Source: a virus
IMG/VR virus record: IMGVR_UViG_3300017768_000055
Coordinates: 1 to 28,673 of that record
Strand: one strand, 5' to 3'
Length of the DNA: 28,673 nucleotides
The position numbers and the translations under genes are program-made. The notes beneath the pieces are model-generated. The model worked only from the letters and a program-made list of their open reading frames with translations, did no database searches and was not told the DNA's origin. This document shows positions 23,082-28,673 of this stretch, one piece after another; within the stretch, counting starts at the first letter, position 1; each line of letters opens with the position of its first letter.

Positions 23082-24028
23082 TGGCATATTTTAAATATTT
23101 ACCTAACGTATATGTAAGAAACAGAACGTTCCTTAATGGTACCCATCCATATGAACTGACTGTTAATATCTTCCGTCGTATTAAGATCCGAGATCTATAC
23201 AAAGGAGAACTTTTAGGGTTCACTAAGTATGCTATCAAAGATAACGAACGTCCTGATCAAATTGCAAAGAATGCATATGGTGATAGTGGATTAGACTGGA
23301 TTGTTTTACTTGTGAACAACATCATCAATGTAAACACTGAATGGCCAGTGACAAGAGAGGACCTTTATAAGATATGTGTAGACAGATTCGGTACTGTAGA
23401 TAGTGTACATCACTATGAAACTAAAGAGGTTAAAGGTCAGAATGGTGAAGTGATTCTACCTGAAGGTCTTCAAGTCAATGAGAATTTTCAGTACATCAAA
23501 CCAGATGGTACCCTGACTCCTAAGAATGATTCTCGTAGACCTGTCAGTAACTATGAAACGATGGATGAAGAGAATGAATTCAAACGTCAGATCTATTTGC
23601 TACGTGGTGCATACGTTGATGACTTTGTGAATGAGTTCAGAAGACTCAGCAAGTATCTACCTAATGATGAAGTAGATTCTGATGGCAATAAGAAAACCCC
23701 TACCACACTGGCAGAGGAGTTCATTGGTATTACTAACTATAGAAAACCAAGTCAGAGCACAGCGTCAACTGGTTCTGCACGTGGTGGTGGATCATCTACT
23801 GCTCTCATTGCATCTGGTGGTGGGTCAGGTACTGCAGGTGTTGCAGCAGCAGTAGCAACAGAAGTAACTACTGGGACTAGCAGTACAGGTACAACAAGTA
23901 ATAGCACTACATCATACAATACAGAGACAGCAAGCAGCAGTTCGTCATCATCCAGTTCCAGTTCTAGTTCTTCCTCATCTAGTTCTTCTTCATCCTCTGG
24001 ATCATCTGGATCCTCAGGAGGATATTAA
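23081..24028 (+). CDS. 53: Baseplate wedge gp53-like with a Ser-rich C-terminal extension
   Basis: I chose the ATG at 23081, preceded by AGAGGAGGT and overlapping the gp48 stop as TAATG; a longer frame exists upstream but lies inside gp48. The 315-residue protein begins MAYFKYLPNVYVRNRTFLNG, then NIFRRIKIRDLYKGELLGFT, and AYGDSGLDWIVLLVNNIINV, the gp53 wedge core. T4 gp53 has about 196 residues. Here residues beyond about 225 are Ser/Thr/Gly-rich, end in 22 consecutive serines, and close with GSSGSSGGY. The core should join the wedge to the hub; the tail is probably disordered and exposed. Confidence 0.85.
   Translation: MAYFKYLPNVYVRNRTFLNGTHPYELTVNIFRRIKIRDLYKGELLGFTKYAIKDNERPDQIAKNAYGDSGLDWIVLLVNNIINVNTEWPVTREDLYKICVDRFGTVDSVHHYETKEVKGQNGEVILPEGLQVNENFQYIKPDGTLTPKNDSRRPVSNYETMDEENEFKRQIYLLRGAYVDDFVNEFRRLSKYLPNDEVDSDGNKKTPTTLAEEFIGITNYRKPSQSTASTGSARGGGSSTALIASGGGSGTAGVAAAVATEVTTGTSSTGTTSNSTTSYNTETASSSSSSSSSSSSSSSSSSSSSSGSSGSSGGY
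23933..23998 (+). repeat. Run of 22 serine codons using all six codons
   Basis: The stretch codes 22 consecutive Ser and uses AGC, AGT, TCG, TCA, TCC and TCT in mixed order. Mixed codons show that the amino-acid run, not a simple DNA repeat, has been kept. It lies at the C-terminus of gp53. Confidence 0.9.
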
Positions 24029-24270
24029 TGCTTTGTATTGAAGGAGCACAATCTCTTAAATTAGAGTGTGCTCTTCGTGAATTAGGGTTTGTAGATATAG
24101 GTTGGAAAACTGTAGCACACGCAGGTATATTCTTTGTGCAACCAGTAGGAGTTCCTGATGTTCCAGACGGAGATCTCCTAGGATTTCTTGTGACTATTCC
24201 ATACGCAGAATGGCGGCGTCCTAAACTTAAGACGACCGCCAAACTTGCTTTAGATTATGCTCTAGGTTAG
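24028..24270 (+). CDS. Hypothetical protein (80 aa) following gp53
   Basis: The start overlaps the gp53 stop (TAATG) and has a strong ribosome site, AGGAGG, six bases upstream. The protein has 80 residues: a helix (EGAQSLKLECALRELG), a strand pair with IGWKTVAHAGIFFVQPVGV, a DVPDGDLLGFLVT segment, and a basic helix (RRPKLKTTAKLALDYALG). No motif or family recognised. It is the last plus-strand gene, and its stop overlaps the convergent gene's stop. Confidence 0.6.
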   Translation: MLCIEGAQSLKLECALRELGFVDIGWKTVAHAGIFFVQPVGVPDVPDGDLLGFLVTIPYAEWRRPKLKTTAKLALDYALG

Positions 24271-24551
24271 AAACACCAACCGTTTTTCTTGTAGATATAA
24301 CACGGTGTTCCGTGTTCGTTATGCTTATTAGGTGTGAAGTATTCACCGTGATTGTGATCACCGTGGTAGTGATGATGTCTTCGCTTGGGGACTGGTGTGT
24401 ACCAACAGTTCCAAGTCTCAAACAATTTATCGTAAGTGCAATGTGAGGGTTCAACCTCAAAATTACCACTTCTCAACCTCGGTGCACGGTGGTGTGCCAT
24501 CGCAGGTGTAGCGACAGACAGTAGCAGTAGTGCGATGGCAAACTTCTTCAT
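24267..24551 (-). CDS. Secreted His-rich small protein
   Basis: The protein has 94 residues. Residues 1-19 (MKKFAIALLLLSVATPAMA) form a Sec signal peptide, cut after AMA. The mature part is His-rich: KRRHHHYHGDHNHGEYF near residues 56-72 and HNEHG near 76-80. Four Cys (C38, C49 and two near the end, CYIYKKNGWCF) may form disulfides. Such a peptide could bind metal ions in the periplasm. AAGGAA lies before the ATG. It follows gp32 by 8 bases. Family not recognised. Confidence 0.6.
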   Translation of the reverse strand: MKKFAIALLLLSVATPAMAHHRAPRLRSGNFEVEPSHCTYDKLFETWNCWYTPVPKRRHHHYHGDHNHGEYFTPNKHNEHGTPCYIYKKNGWCF

Positions 24552-24559
24552 AGGTTCCT

Positions 24560-25477
24560 TTACTCTTCTTCTGCTAGTTTAGCAAAGTAAGACAGAGTAT
24601 CGTCCTCACCTGTGCCACTTGTTGAAGTGGATACTTGTTCAGTCCAAGATGGTCCTGCTGTAGCACTGATAGTGGGAGCAGGTCCACGTCCTTCAGACTC
24701 GTCTTCAAGAGACTCATCAACCTGCAGAGCAGCAGTCTTAGGACCAAGCACAGACTTCAAACGTGCCTCAAGTTCTTCATAAGACTTGAATTGATCTGGT
24801 GAAGTAAACGATGCAAGATCGTGTGCCTGACCATAAACCTCTTCAAGTTTATCATCATCAAAACTACCTAGAGTTTGTGGTGAAGTGAACGTTGAGTCAT
24901 CATAGTTCCAGTAACCTGCAACCTGCTTGATCTTCAACTTGAAGTCAGCACCCTTCCAAAGATCGAAAGGATTGAATGCGGGTTCTGGATCGTAATCATT
25001 CTCATTGGGTTGCATCTTTGCCATAATCTTGTCAAAGATACGCTTGCCATACTTATAGAGAAATACTTTCCCTTCGTTCTCAGGATTCAATGGATCCTTT
25101 ACAACGTAGATGTTACTGTAGTATGACAGTTTACGCTTTTGTTTACGTGCGATTTCTTTATCAGACTCGATACCAGAATTCCAGAGTGAAGAGTTCAGTG
25201 CAGAGACTGGATCCTTCTGTCCGAGAGTGGTAAGAGAATTCTCGATGAACCAACCGCCAGGTCCTTGGAATGCGTGACTCCAAACCTGTGCCCAAGGAAG
25301 TTCTGCTCCCTCAGATTCTGGAAGGAAACGGATCACTGCGAATCCATTACCTGCTTTATCTACCTGTGGTTTCCAGAAGCGTTCATCAACCTTCTTTCCT
25401 CCACTGCTCATCTTCTCAATTTCCTTAGTCAAGTTAGCGAACTTACCTGACTTCTTTTTAAGATCTGCGAATGCCAT
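24560..25477 (-). CDS. 32: Single-stranded DNA-binding protein gp32
   Basis: The protein has 305 residues (T4: 301). The N-terminus MAFADLKKKSGKFANLTKEI carries the basic LAST-like region for cooperative binding. The OB-fold core blocks match T4: FAVIRFLPESEGAELPWAQV, KRKLSYYSNIYVVKDPLNPE, NEGKVFLYKYGKRIFDKIMA, GADFKLKIKQVAGYWNYDDS. The acidic C-terminal tail (TGEDDTLSYFAKLAEEE) is the expected partner-binding end. The T4 zinc Cys residues are missing; the corresponding region (HAFQGPGGWFIENSLTTLGQ and onward) has only the His. It coats ssDNA in replication and recombination. No Shine-Dalgarno site is visible; see the leader at 25478-25535. Confidence 0.93.
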   Translation of the reverse strand: MAFADLKKKSGKFANLTKEIEKMSSGGKKVDERFWKPQVDKAGNGFAVIRFLPESEGAELPWAQVWSHAFQGPGGWFIENSLTTLGQKDPVSALNSSLWNSGIESDKEIARKQKRKLSYYSNIYVVKDPLNPENEGKVFLYKYGKRIFDKIMAKMQPNENDYDPEPAFNPFDLWKGADFKLKIKQVAGYWNYDDSTFTSPQTLGSFDDDKLEEVYGQAHDLASFTSPDQFKSYEELEARLKSVLGPKTAALQVDESLEDESEGRGPAPTISATAGPSWTEQVSTSTSGTGEDDTLSYFAKLAEEE

Positions 25478-25535
25478 TTGTATTAGTGTTAGTGTTTTTG
25501 TGTGATTGTACTACCCATATAGGGTAACGTACTAT
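25478..25535 (-). promoter_or_regulatory. gp32 leader with a palindrome and an unstructured A/C-rich tract
   Basis: Between the late element and the gp32 ATG, TACCC (25512-25516) and GGGTA (25522-25526) form a hairpin with a 5-base loop. The next 30 or so bases to the ATG are almost free of G and rich in A and C (ACACTAACACTAATACAA). T4 gp32 represses its own translation by binding an unstructured leader beside a folded element; this layout is similar. Confidence 0.5.
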
Positions 25536-25539
25536 TTAG
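25533..25539 (-). promoter_or_regulatory. Late-type promoter motif CTAAATA before gp32
   Basis: The minus strand reads AACTAAATAGTAC and contains the TAA stop (25538-25536) of the DUF1825 gene. It lies about 56 bases before the gp32 start, which leaves room for the leader. Confidence 0.5.
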
Positions 25540-25877
25540 TTGTTGTCAAGGTGCTCTCTACGCATATCCTTGAGTTTTGTCTCCATATCATCAAGAACTT
25601 CATTGATGTGCTTGCCTCCAGAATACATCTCTGAAAGCGTATCAATTTTGAACTTGATGTCTGCTGCCTCCTTGTCCTGATGTGCCATCAGAGCAAGTCT
25701 AGCATAGAAAACCTTTTGTTTGGCGATCAGTTCTAGAGTTCCCTCTAGGTGCTCTCGCCTGCCTTCATCATCTAGTTCAGTAAACTTTACTGATAGTTTT
25801 GCTAGTTCGAGATAGAGTTTCTCCATCTCTTTTACTTCACCACGTACGACTTCTGATTCGTAAAATGGATTGGTCAT
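25536..25877 (-). CDS. DUF1825 family protein
   Basis: The protein has 113 residues. The pattern NPFYESEVVRGEVKEMEKLY, then ELAKLSVKFTELDDEGRREH, then LIAKQKVFYARLALMAHQD, is the DUF1825 pattern: FF.SE.V..E......Y......G..F...G........L.....R....K. The family is found in cyanobacteria and their phages, with no known function; all residues suggest a long helical bundle. It lies between gp33 and gp32 and is coupled to gp33 by ATGA. The position suggests a link to replication or late transcription, which is inference. Confidence 0.7.
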   Translation of the reverse strand: MTNPFYESEVVRGEVKEMEKLYLELAKLSVKFTELDDEGRREHLEGTLELIAKQKVFYARLALMAHQDKEAADIKFKIDTLSEMYSGGKHINEVLDDMETKLKDMRREHLDNN

Positions 25878-26119
25878 ATTGGTAGGACTCCCCTTGATGT
25901 TCGTTTAACATAATTTAACTCTTGGGCATTAAACTTAATCTTATCCTTCAGCGGTTTGCTGATGAGTTTGTTGACAGTATCCACCTCAATGTCAAGATCA
26001 TCGCAGACAACAATGACTGCATCAATATAGTTGACAAGACCGTTGCTGTTTTTGACAACATCTTCAACCGCAGCAGAAAATTTTGCTTGTGTCATAAATT
26101 TGTCTTTGTATTCCTTCAT
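25874..26119 (-). CDS. 33: Late transcription co-activator gp33-like
   Basis: The protein has 81 residues. The core FSAAVEDVVKNSNGLVNYID, then AVIVVCDDLDIEVDTVNKLI and SKPLKDKIKFNAQELNYVKR, fits the gp33 pattern I know from cyanophages (SYIDAI..ICE...I....V.K.....K.KIE..A..LN). T4 gp33 (112 residues) links the sliding clamp to RNA polymerase carrying gp55 to start late transcription. It overlaps both neighbours by ATGA and sits beside gp32, as in T4-like genomes. Call is by short similarity plus position. Confidence 0.75.
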   Translation of the reverse strand: MKEYKDKFMTQAKFSAAVEDVVKNSNGLVNYIDAVIVVCDDLDIEVDTVNKLISKPLKDKIKFNAQELNYVKRTSRGVLPI

Positions 26120-26787
26120 TGTAGTTTATCCTGCATAAATTCGTTGATGTATTCGACAAGTAGTTGGTAATAATAATCAAGGTCTGTCTTCTGAATGATC
26201 TGCATAGATCCTTCTTCAGTAGAAATAATAGTTACAATACTATCAACCTTGACACCACACCGCTCGTAATACATCACAGCGTATGCAGTTTCTTGAACAA
26301 AGTAGTTCTCGATCCAGGATTCCTTCTTGGGTTTAGTAGAAGTTTTGAAATCAATGACTGATAACTTACCTTCATACTCAGCAATGCAGTCTACTCGACC
26401 TGCTATGCGAAGGTGATCACTGTAAAGAGGACTTTCAAGAAGATGAATGTTGTTAATGTTATTGAGAGTATCCTTAGCAGTCTTAAACATAAAAGATGCT
26501 AGTGGATTCTTCTCATCAAACTTGACAGTTTCATTCTTCAGGTAACATTCTACCATACTATGAAACTTATTGCCACGTGAGGAAGCACGACCTGAGATCT
26601 TGTTTGCTTCCTTCTCGCCAACCCTCTTCCTCCACTTCATAATTTTGTCCTTAGTCCTATGACCAGTGACTGTAGTGACGGATGGGTACCATTTGTTTTC
26701 ACCAACTTCATAGAGACGAAGACCATTACTCTTGGTAACAGCATTCATCTCAGTCAGTGGAACTGGAGGTCCCACTAAGTTAAACAT
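26116..26787 (-). CDS. PD-(D/E)XK exonuclease (Cas4/RecB/MGME1-like)
   Basis: The protein has 223 residues. Nuclease motifs are in order: RGNKFHSMVE with His76, LLESPLYS near Glu118, GRVDCI with Asp133, VIDFKTS with Asp146 and Lys148, and the QETAYA helix with Gln165. This is the Cas4/RecB pattern and looks most like the MGME1-type exonucleases of cyanophages. The N-terminal segment WYPSVTTVTGHRTKDKIMKW, then RKRVGEKEANKISGRAS, agrees with that group. It probably processes DNA ends in replication or recombination. It lies 2 bases after PhoH. Confidence 0.85.
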   Translation of the reverse strand: MFNLVGPPVPLTEMNAVTKSNGLRLYEVGENKWYPSVTTVTGHRTKDKIMKWRKRVGEKEANKISGRASSRGNKFHSMVECYLKNETVKFDEKNPLASFMFKTAKDTLNNINNIHLLESPLYSDHLRIAGRVDCIAEYEGKLSVIDFKTSTKPKKESWIENYFVQETAYAVMYYERCGVKVDSIVTIISTEEGSMQIIQKTDLDYYYQLLVEYINEFMQDKLQ

Positions 26788-26789
26788 AA

Positions 26790-27542
26790 TTAAAATCCTA
26801 GATTGATTTTACTGATCAGATACTCACGTACCAGACCAGAACGCACGATGTCTTCGATACCAAATTCTACGCAGTCAAACGAACTCATTGTTTGAATGAT
26901 CTTCATAAAATCTAGGACACCATTTTTTTCATTTGTTTTGATGAGGTCAGACTGTGTGTAGTCACCTGCAAAGATGATCTTACAGTTCTCTCCCACCCTA
27001 GTAATTATACTATCAAGTTCGTGAAAGTTCAAGTTACTGAACTCATCGACGATAACAATACAATTATCCATCGTGACACCACGGATGAATGATGTTGACC
27101 AGAATGAAATAGTTTCCTGTGCTCTAAGATTATCGTAAAGCATTTCGAATGCAGCATCATCTGGCATTTCGAACATATACTTTACCATATTCTTATAAGG
27201 AATCTGGTATAGGTTTGACTTGTCTTCGTGGTCACCTGGAAGGAAACCAATCTCTCTTGTAGGTACAAGAGAACGAACCATATAAACCTTTTCATAGGCA
27301 GTGGAAGGTTCTAGAACCTCCTTGAGTGCCATATAAAGACTGATAAATGTTTTACCAGTACCTGCTGCACCGTGTAGGCATAGGTTTTTACCTTCAGCAT
27401 AAGACTTGAATACCCGCTCCTGATTAGTGGTGATGGGTTCAATCGTCTTAAGATGTTCTTGATTGATTGGTTTCTTTCTTCGCATCTGTTTCGCTGAGCG
27501 TGAAAAGGATGAGACAGGTGTCTTTCTCTTGCGTTGTGGCAT
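26790..27542 (-). CDS. phoH: PhoH-like P-loop ATPase
   Basis: The protein has 250 residues. Walker A is GAAGTGKT at 58-65 and Walker B is CIVIVDEF at 161-168; the sensor region FAGDYTQSDL is at 191-200. The typical PhoH segments ERVFKSYAEG, YMVRSLVPTREIGFLPGD and EFSNLNFHELDSII are present. The first 30 residues are basic (PQRKRKTPVSSFSRSAKQMR). PhoH-like proteins are RNA helicase-like ATPases and are widespread in marine phages; role unsettled. It lies 3 bases after the FmdB-like gene. Confidence 0.93.
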   Translation of the reverse strand: MPQRKRKTPVSSFSRSAKQMRRKKPINQEHLKTIEPITTNQERVFKSYAEGKNLCLHGAAGTGKTFISLYMALKEVLEPSTAYEKVYMVRSLVPTREIGFLPGDHEDKSNLYQIPYKNMVKYMFEMPDDAAFEMLYDNLRAQETISFWSTSFIRGVTMDNCIVIVDEFSNLNFHELDSIITRVGENCKIIFAGDYTQSDLIKTNEKNGVLDFMKIIQTMSSFDCVEFGIEDIVRSGLVREYLISKINLGF

Positions 27543-27545
27543 AAT

Positions 27546-27776
27546 TTAGGTAAAGCGACTAAGGTTCGCTGCAGGGTGATCCTTTTGGATTTTTTGCATC
27601 ACGTTTTTGAATCCTTCAGACTGCCTAGGTTTACCATAGACAGTACCGTTGTGTTGATTACCCAAGTATCTTTCCAACTCAGGATGTTCTTCTTTGTATT
27701 TATCGAGGTCTTTGATCGACATAAAATTGGTTGTGATCTCACCTGATTCTTTGTTAATCCATTCGTAGGTTGGCAT
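27546..27776 (-). CDS. FmdB-like small protein without the zinc-binding Cys residues
   Basis: The protein has 76 residues and begins MPTYEWINKESGEITTNFMS, like the MPTYEYRC start of FmdB zinc-ribbon proteins, but without any Cys. It goes on with a helical, charged stretch (IKDLDKYKEEHPELERYLGN) and a basic C-terminus. Similar genes lie near phoH in cyanophages. The N-terminal fold is probable; function is unknown. Confidence 0.6.
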   Translation of the reverse strand: MPTYEWINKESGEITTNFMSIKDLDKYKEEHPELERYLGNQHNGTVYGKPRQSEGFKNVMQKIQKDHPAANLSRFT

Positions 27777-27819
27777 TTATCTTAGAATAATGTGGGTGTT
27801 GAGGGTAACTTTATATAGG

Positions 27820-28062
27820 TCATACCCAGTCGTATGAAGCATCGTCTGGGAACTCTTCTATCATATCATACGGACCATCTAATTTGTGTTTGTATTCTCT
27901 TTCATCCAAGACCTCATTGATAAGTTGTTTAAGTTCAACCTTCAATGCATCAGATAAAAGATTCATTTCCTTTTTTTCTAAATCGGGAATCCGATTTCTC
28001 TGTTCTTCTATGTCCGATAAATCAATAGCACCAAATTGTGCTGACATTGCTTGTGTGTTCAT
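27820..28062 (-). CDS. Hypothetical acidic helical protein (80 aa)
   Basis: The start shares one base with the ThyX stop (TAATG). The 80-residue protein has a helical, heptad-like middle (LEKKEMNLLSDALKVELKQL) and an acidic C-terminus (MIEEFPDDASYDWV). No catalytic motif; family not recognised. It lies in the same message as ThyX; 43 bases separate it from the next gene. Confidence 0.55.
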   Translation of the reverse strand: MNTQAMSAQFGAIDLSDIEEQRNRIPDLEKKEMNLLSDALKVELKQLINEVLDEREYKHKLDGPYDMIEEFPDDASYDWV

Positions 28063-28661
28063 TAATCAATACGGAGACAAGGTTGTAGATCATTCCAGTA
28101 ACTCTCGTCAACACAGTTGCAATCCTCATCAGGACACCAGTCAAGAGCAGCAGAAATAATAGGGAACTGACAGATGAAGTGATTCTTCACGGTGTCAGCA
28201 ATCTTTTTATGTTCTAGTTGCGTACCATTCTTCTCACGTAGTTCAATGTAATGAATCCAGTTGCGAAGATTGCCTGTCATATACAAACGAGTTGGTGTGG
28301 CAAGAGGTAGCACAAATCTTGCTGACTCTTTTGCAATACCATCTGTAACCATTTGCTTATACAGATCCATCGACTCATCAAAATGTTTACGGACTAGAAT
28401 CTCATACTTTTGCCTAGTGAAATCATCAATATCATCGATGGAATTTTGTCTGTTCTTTGTATCCTGTCTGCGTAATGCAAACAAAGGGATTTCATTTTCA
28501 ATCTGTGATGCGTCTGCATAGCGTTGAGAAAACTCTTGAAATGTAAACGACCTGTGCCTCAGAATTTGGGCAGCGATTGCTCTGGTCGTCGTAATCTCAA
28601 GAGTCATACTTGCTTGCTCAAATACAGACCAGTGTCCGTGCTTGATGCAGTAACTCAACAA
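28062..28661 (-). CDS. thyX: Flavin-dependent thymidylate synthase ThyX, N-terminus missing or broken
   Basis: The frame encodes the ThyX core: CIKHGHWSVFEQASMTLEI, then the ThyX signature RHRSFTFQEFSQRY (RHRx7S), RRQDTKNRQNSIDD, and SARFVLPLATPTRLYMTGNL, then NWIHYIELRE. ThyX makes dTMP from dUMP with FAD and methylene-tetrahydrofolate. About 40 N-terminal residues of a normal ThyX are not present: an in-frame TAA at 28673-28671 lies four codons before the first TTG (28661), and no ATG start exists ahead of the conserved KHGHW block. The gene may be interrupted, frameshifted upstream, or start at TTG. Confidence 0.8.
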   Translation of the reverse strand: MLSYCIKHGHWSVFEQASMTLEITTTRAIAAQILRHRSFTFQEFSQRYADASQIENEIPLFALRRQDTKNRQNSIDDIDDFTRQKYEILVRKHFDESMDLYKQMVTDGIAKESARFVLPLATPTRLYMTGNLRNWIHYIELREKNGTQLEHKKIADTVKNHFICQFPIISAALDWCPDEDCNCVDESYWNDLQPCLRID

Positions 28662-28673
28662 CCCAGAAATTTA

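Noticed and set aside
23933-23998. Poly-Ser tract as a DNA microsatellite
   Set aside because: All six serine codons are mixed, so it is not a simple repeat made by slippage.
27697-27703. ATAAATA inside the FmdB-like gene
   Set aside because: Intragenic and far from the PhoH start; not better than chance.
1-28673. tRNA genes, CRISPR arrays, integrase, insertion sequences, photosystem genes psbA/psbD
   Set aside because: I looked for cloverleaf ends, regular direct repeats, transposase or integrase motifs and PsbA/PsbD sequence and saw none.

Overview
The window is part of the genome of a marine T4-like myovirus, almost certainly a cyanophage (Kyanoviridae-type, host Synechococcus or Prochlorococcus). 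Three things show this. First, there is a full set of T4 baseplate and tail genes: gp4, gp54, gp26, gp51, gp29-like, gp27-like, gp5, gp48 and gp53. Second, there is a T4 replication/late-transcription block: gp32, gp33, PhoH, a PD-(D/E)XK exonuclease and ThyX. Third, there are cyanobacterial auxiliary metabolic genes: CP12, two CpeT-like proteins, a 2OG-Fe(II) oxygenase and a DUF1825 protein. Genes are packed with little spacing, many start and stop codons overlap (ATGA, TAATG, TGATG), and T4-type late promoter motifs (TATAAATA or CTAAATA) are present. I found no tRNA, rRNA, CRISPR array, transposon or integrase.

Layout by region. Positions 1-5700 (minus strand) hold three large virion structural proteins; the first runs off the window edge. 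Positions 5732-9235 (minus) hold a cassette of 14 small genes: a glutaredoxin-like protein lacking the first active-site Cys, two small membrane proteins, several conserved hypotheticals, two tandem CpeT-like proteins and an orphan Phd/YefM-like antitoxin. Positions 9266-21986 (minus) are the baseplate hub and tail region, read in the order gp4, unknown protein, gp54, gp26, gp51, two tape-measure-like paralogues, gp27-like hub, CP12, 2OG oxygenase, secreted HEGWH protein, zinc-ribbon protein, small membrane protein, gp5. Positions 21987-24270 (plus) are the only plus-strand genes: gp48, gp53 with a poly-serine tail, and a small unknown. Positions 24267-28673 (minus) are the replication/late-transcription block, ending in a ThyX gene that has an in-frame stop near the window edge.

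How the genes work together: most of the window builds the tail. The gp27-like/gp5 hub, gp26/gp51 assembly factors, tape-measure proteins, gp48/gp54 tube platform and gp53 wedge would form the baseplate, and gp4 completes the head. The gp5 homologue has no visible lysozyme domain, whereas the larger tape-measure protein carries a C-terminal module resembling L,D-transpeptidase/Tlde1-type murein enzymes. That module could supply the cell-wall function. Metabolic genes sit between the structural genes: CP12 should inhibit the Calvin cycle, the CpeT-like proteins point to phycobilin chemistry, and ThyX supplies dTMP. The part I find least explained is the cluster at 11741-13543: CP12, 2OG oxygenase, secreted metallopeptidase-like protein, zinc ribbon and membrane protein. 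All five overlap end to end between two hub genes, and the cluster holds two notable RNA hairpin candidates.
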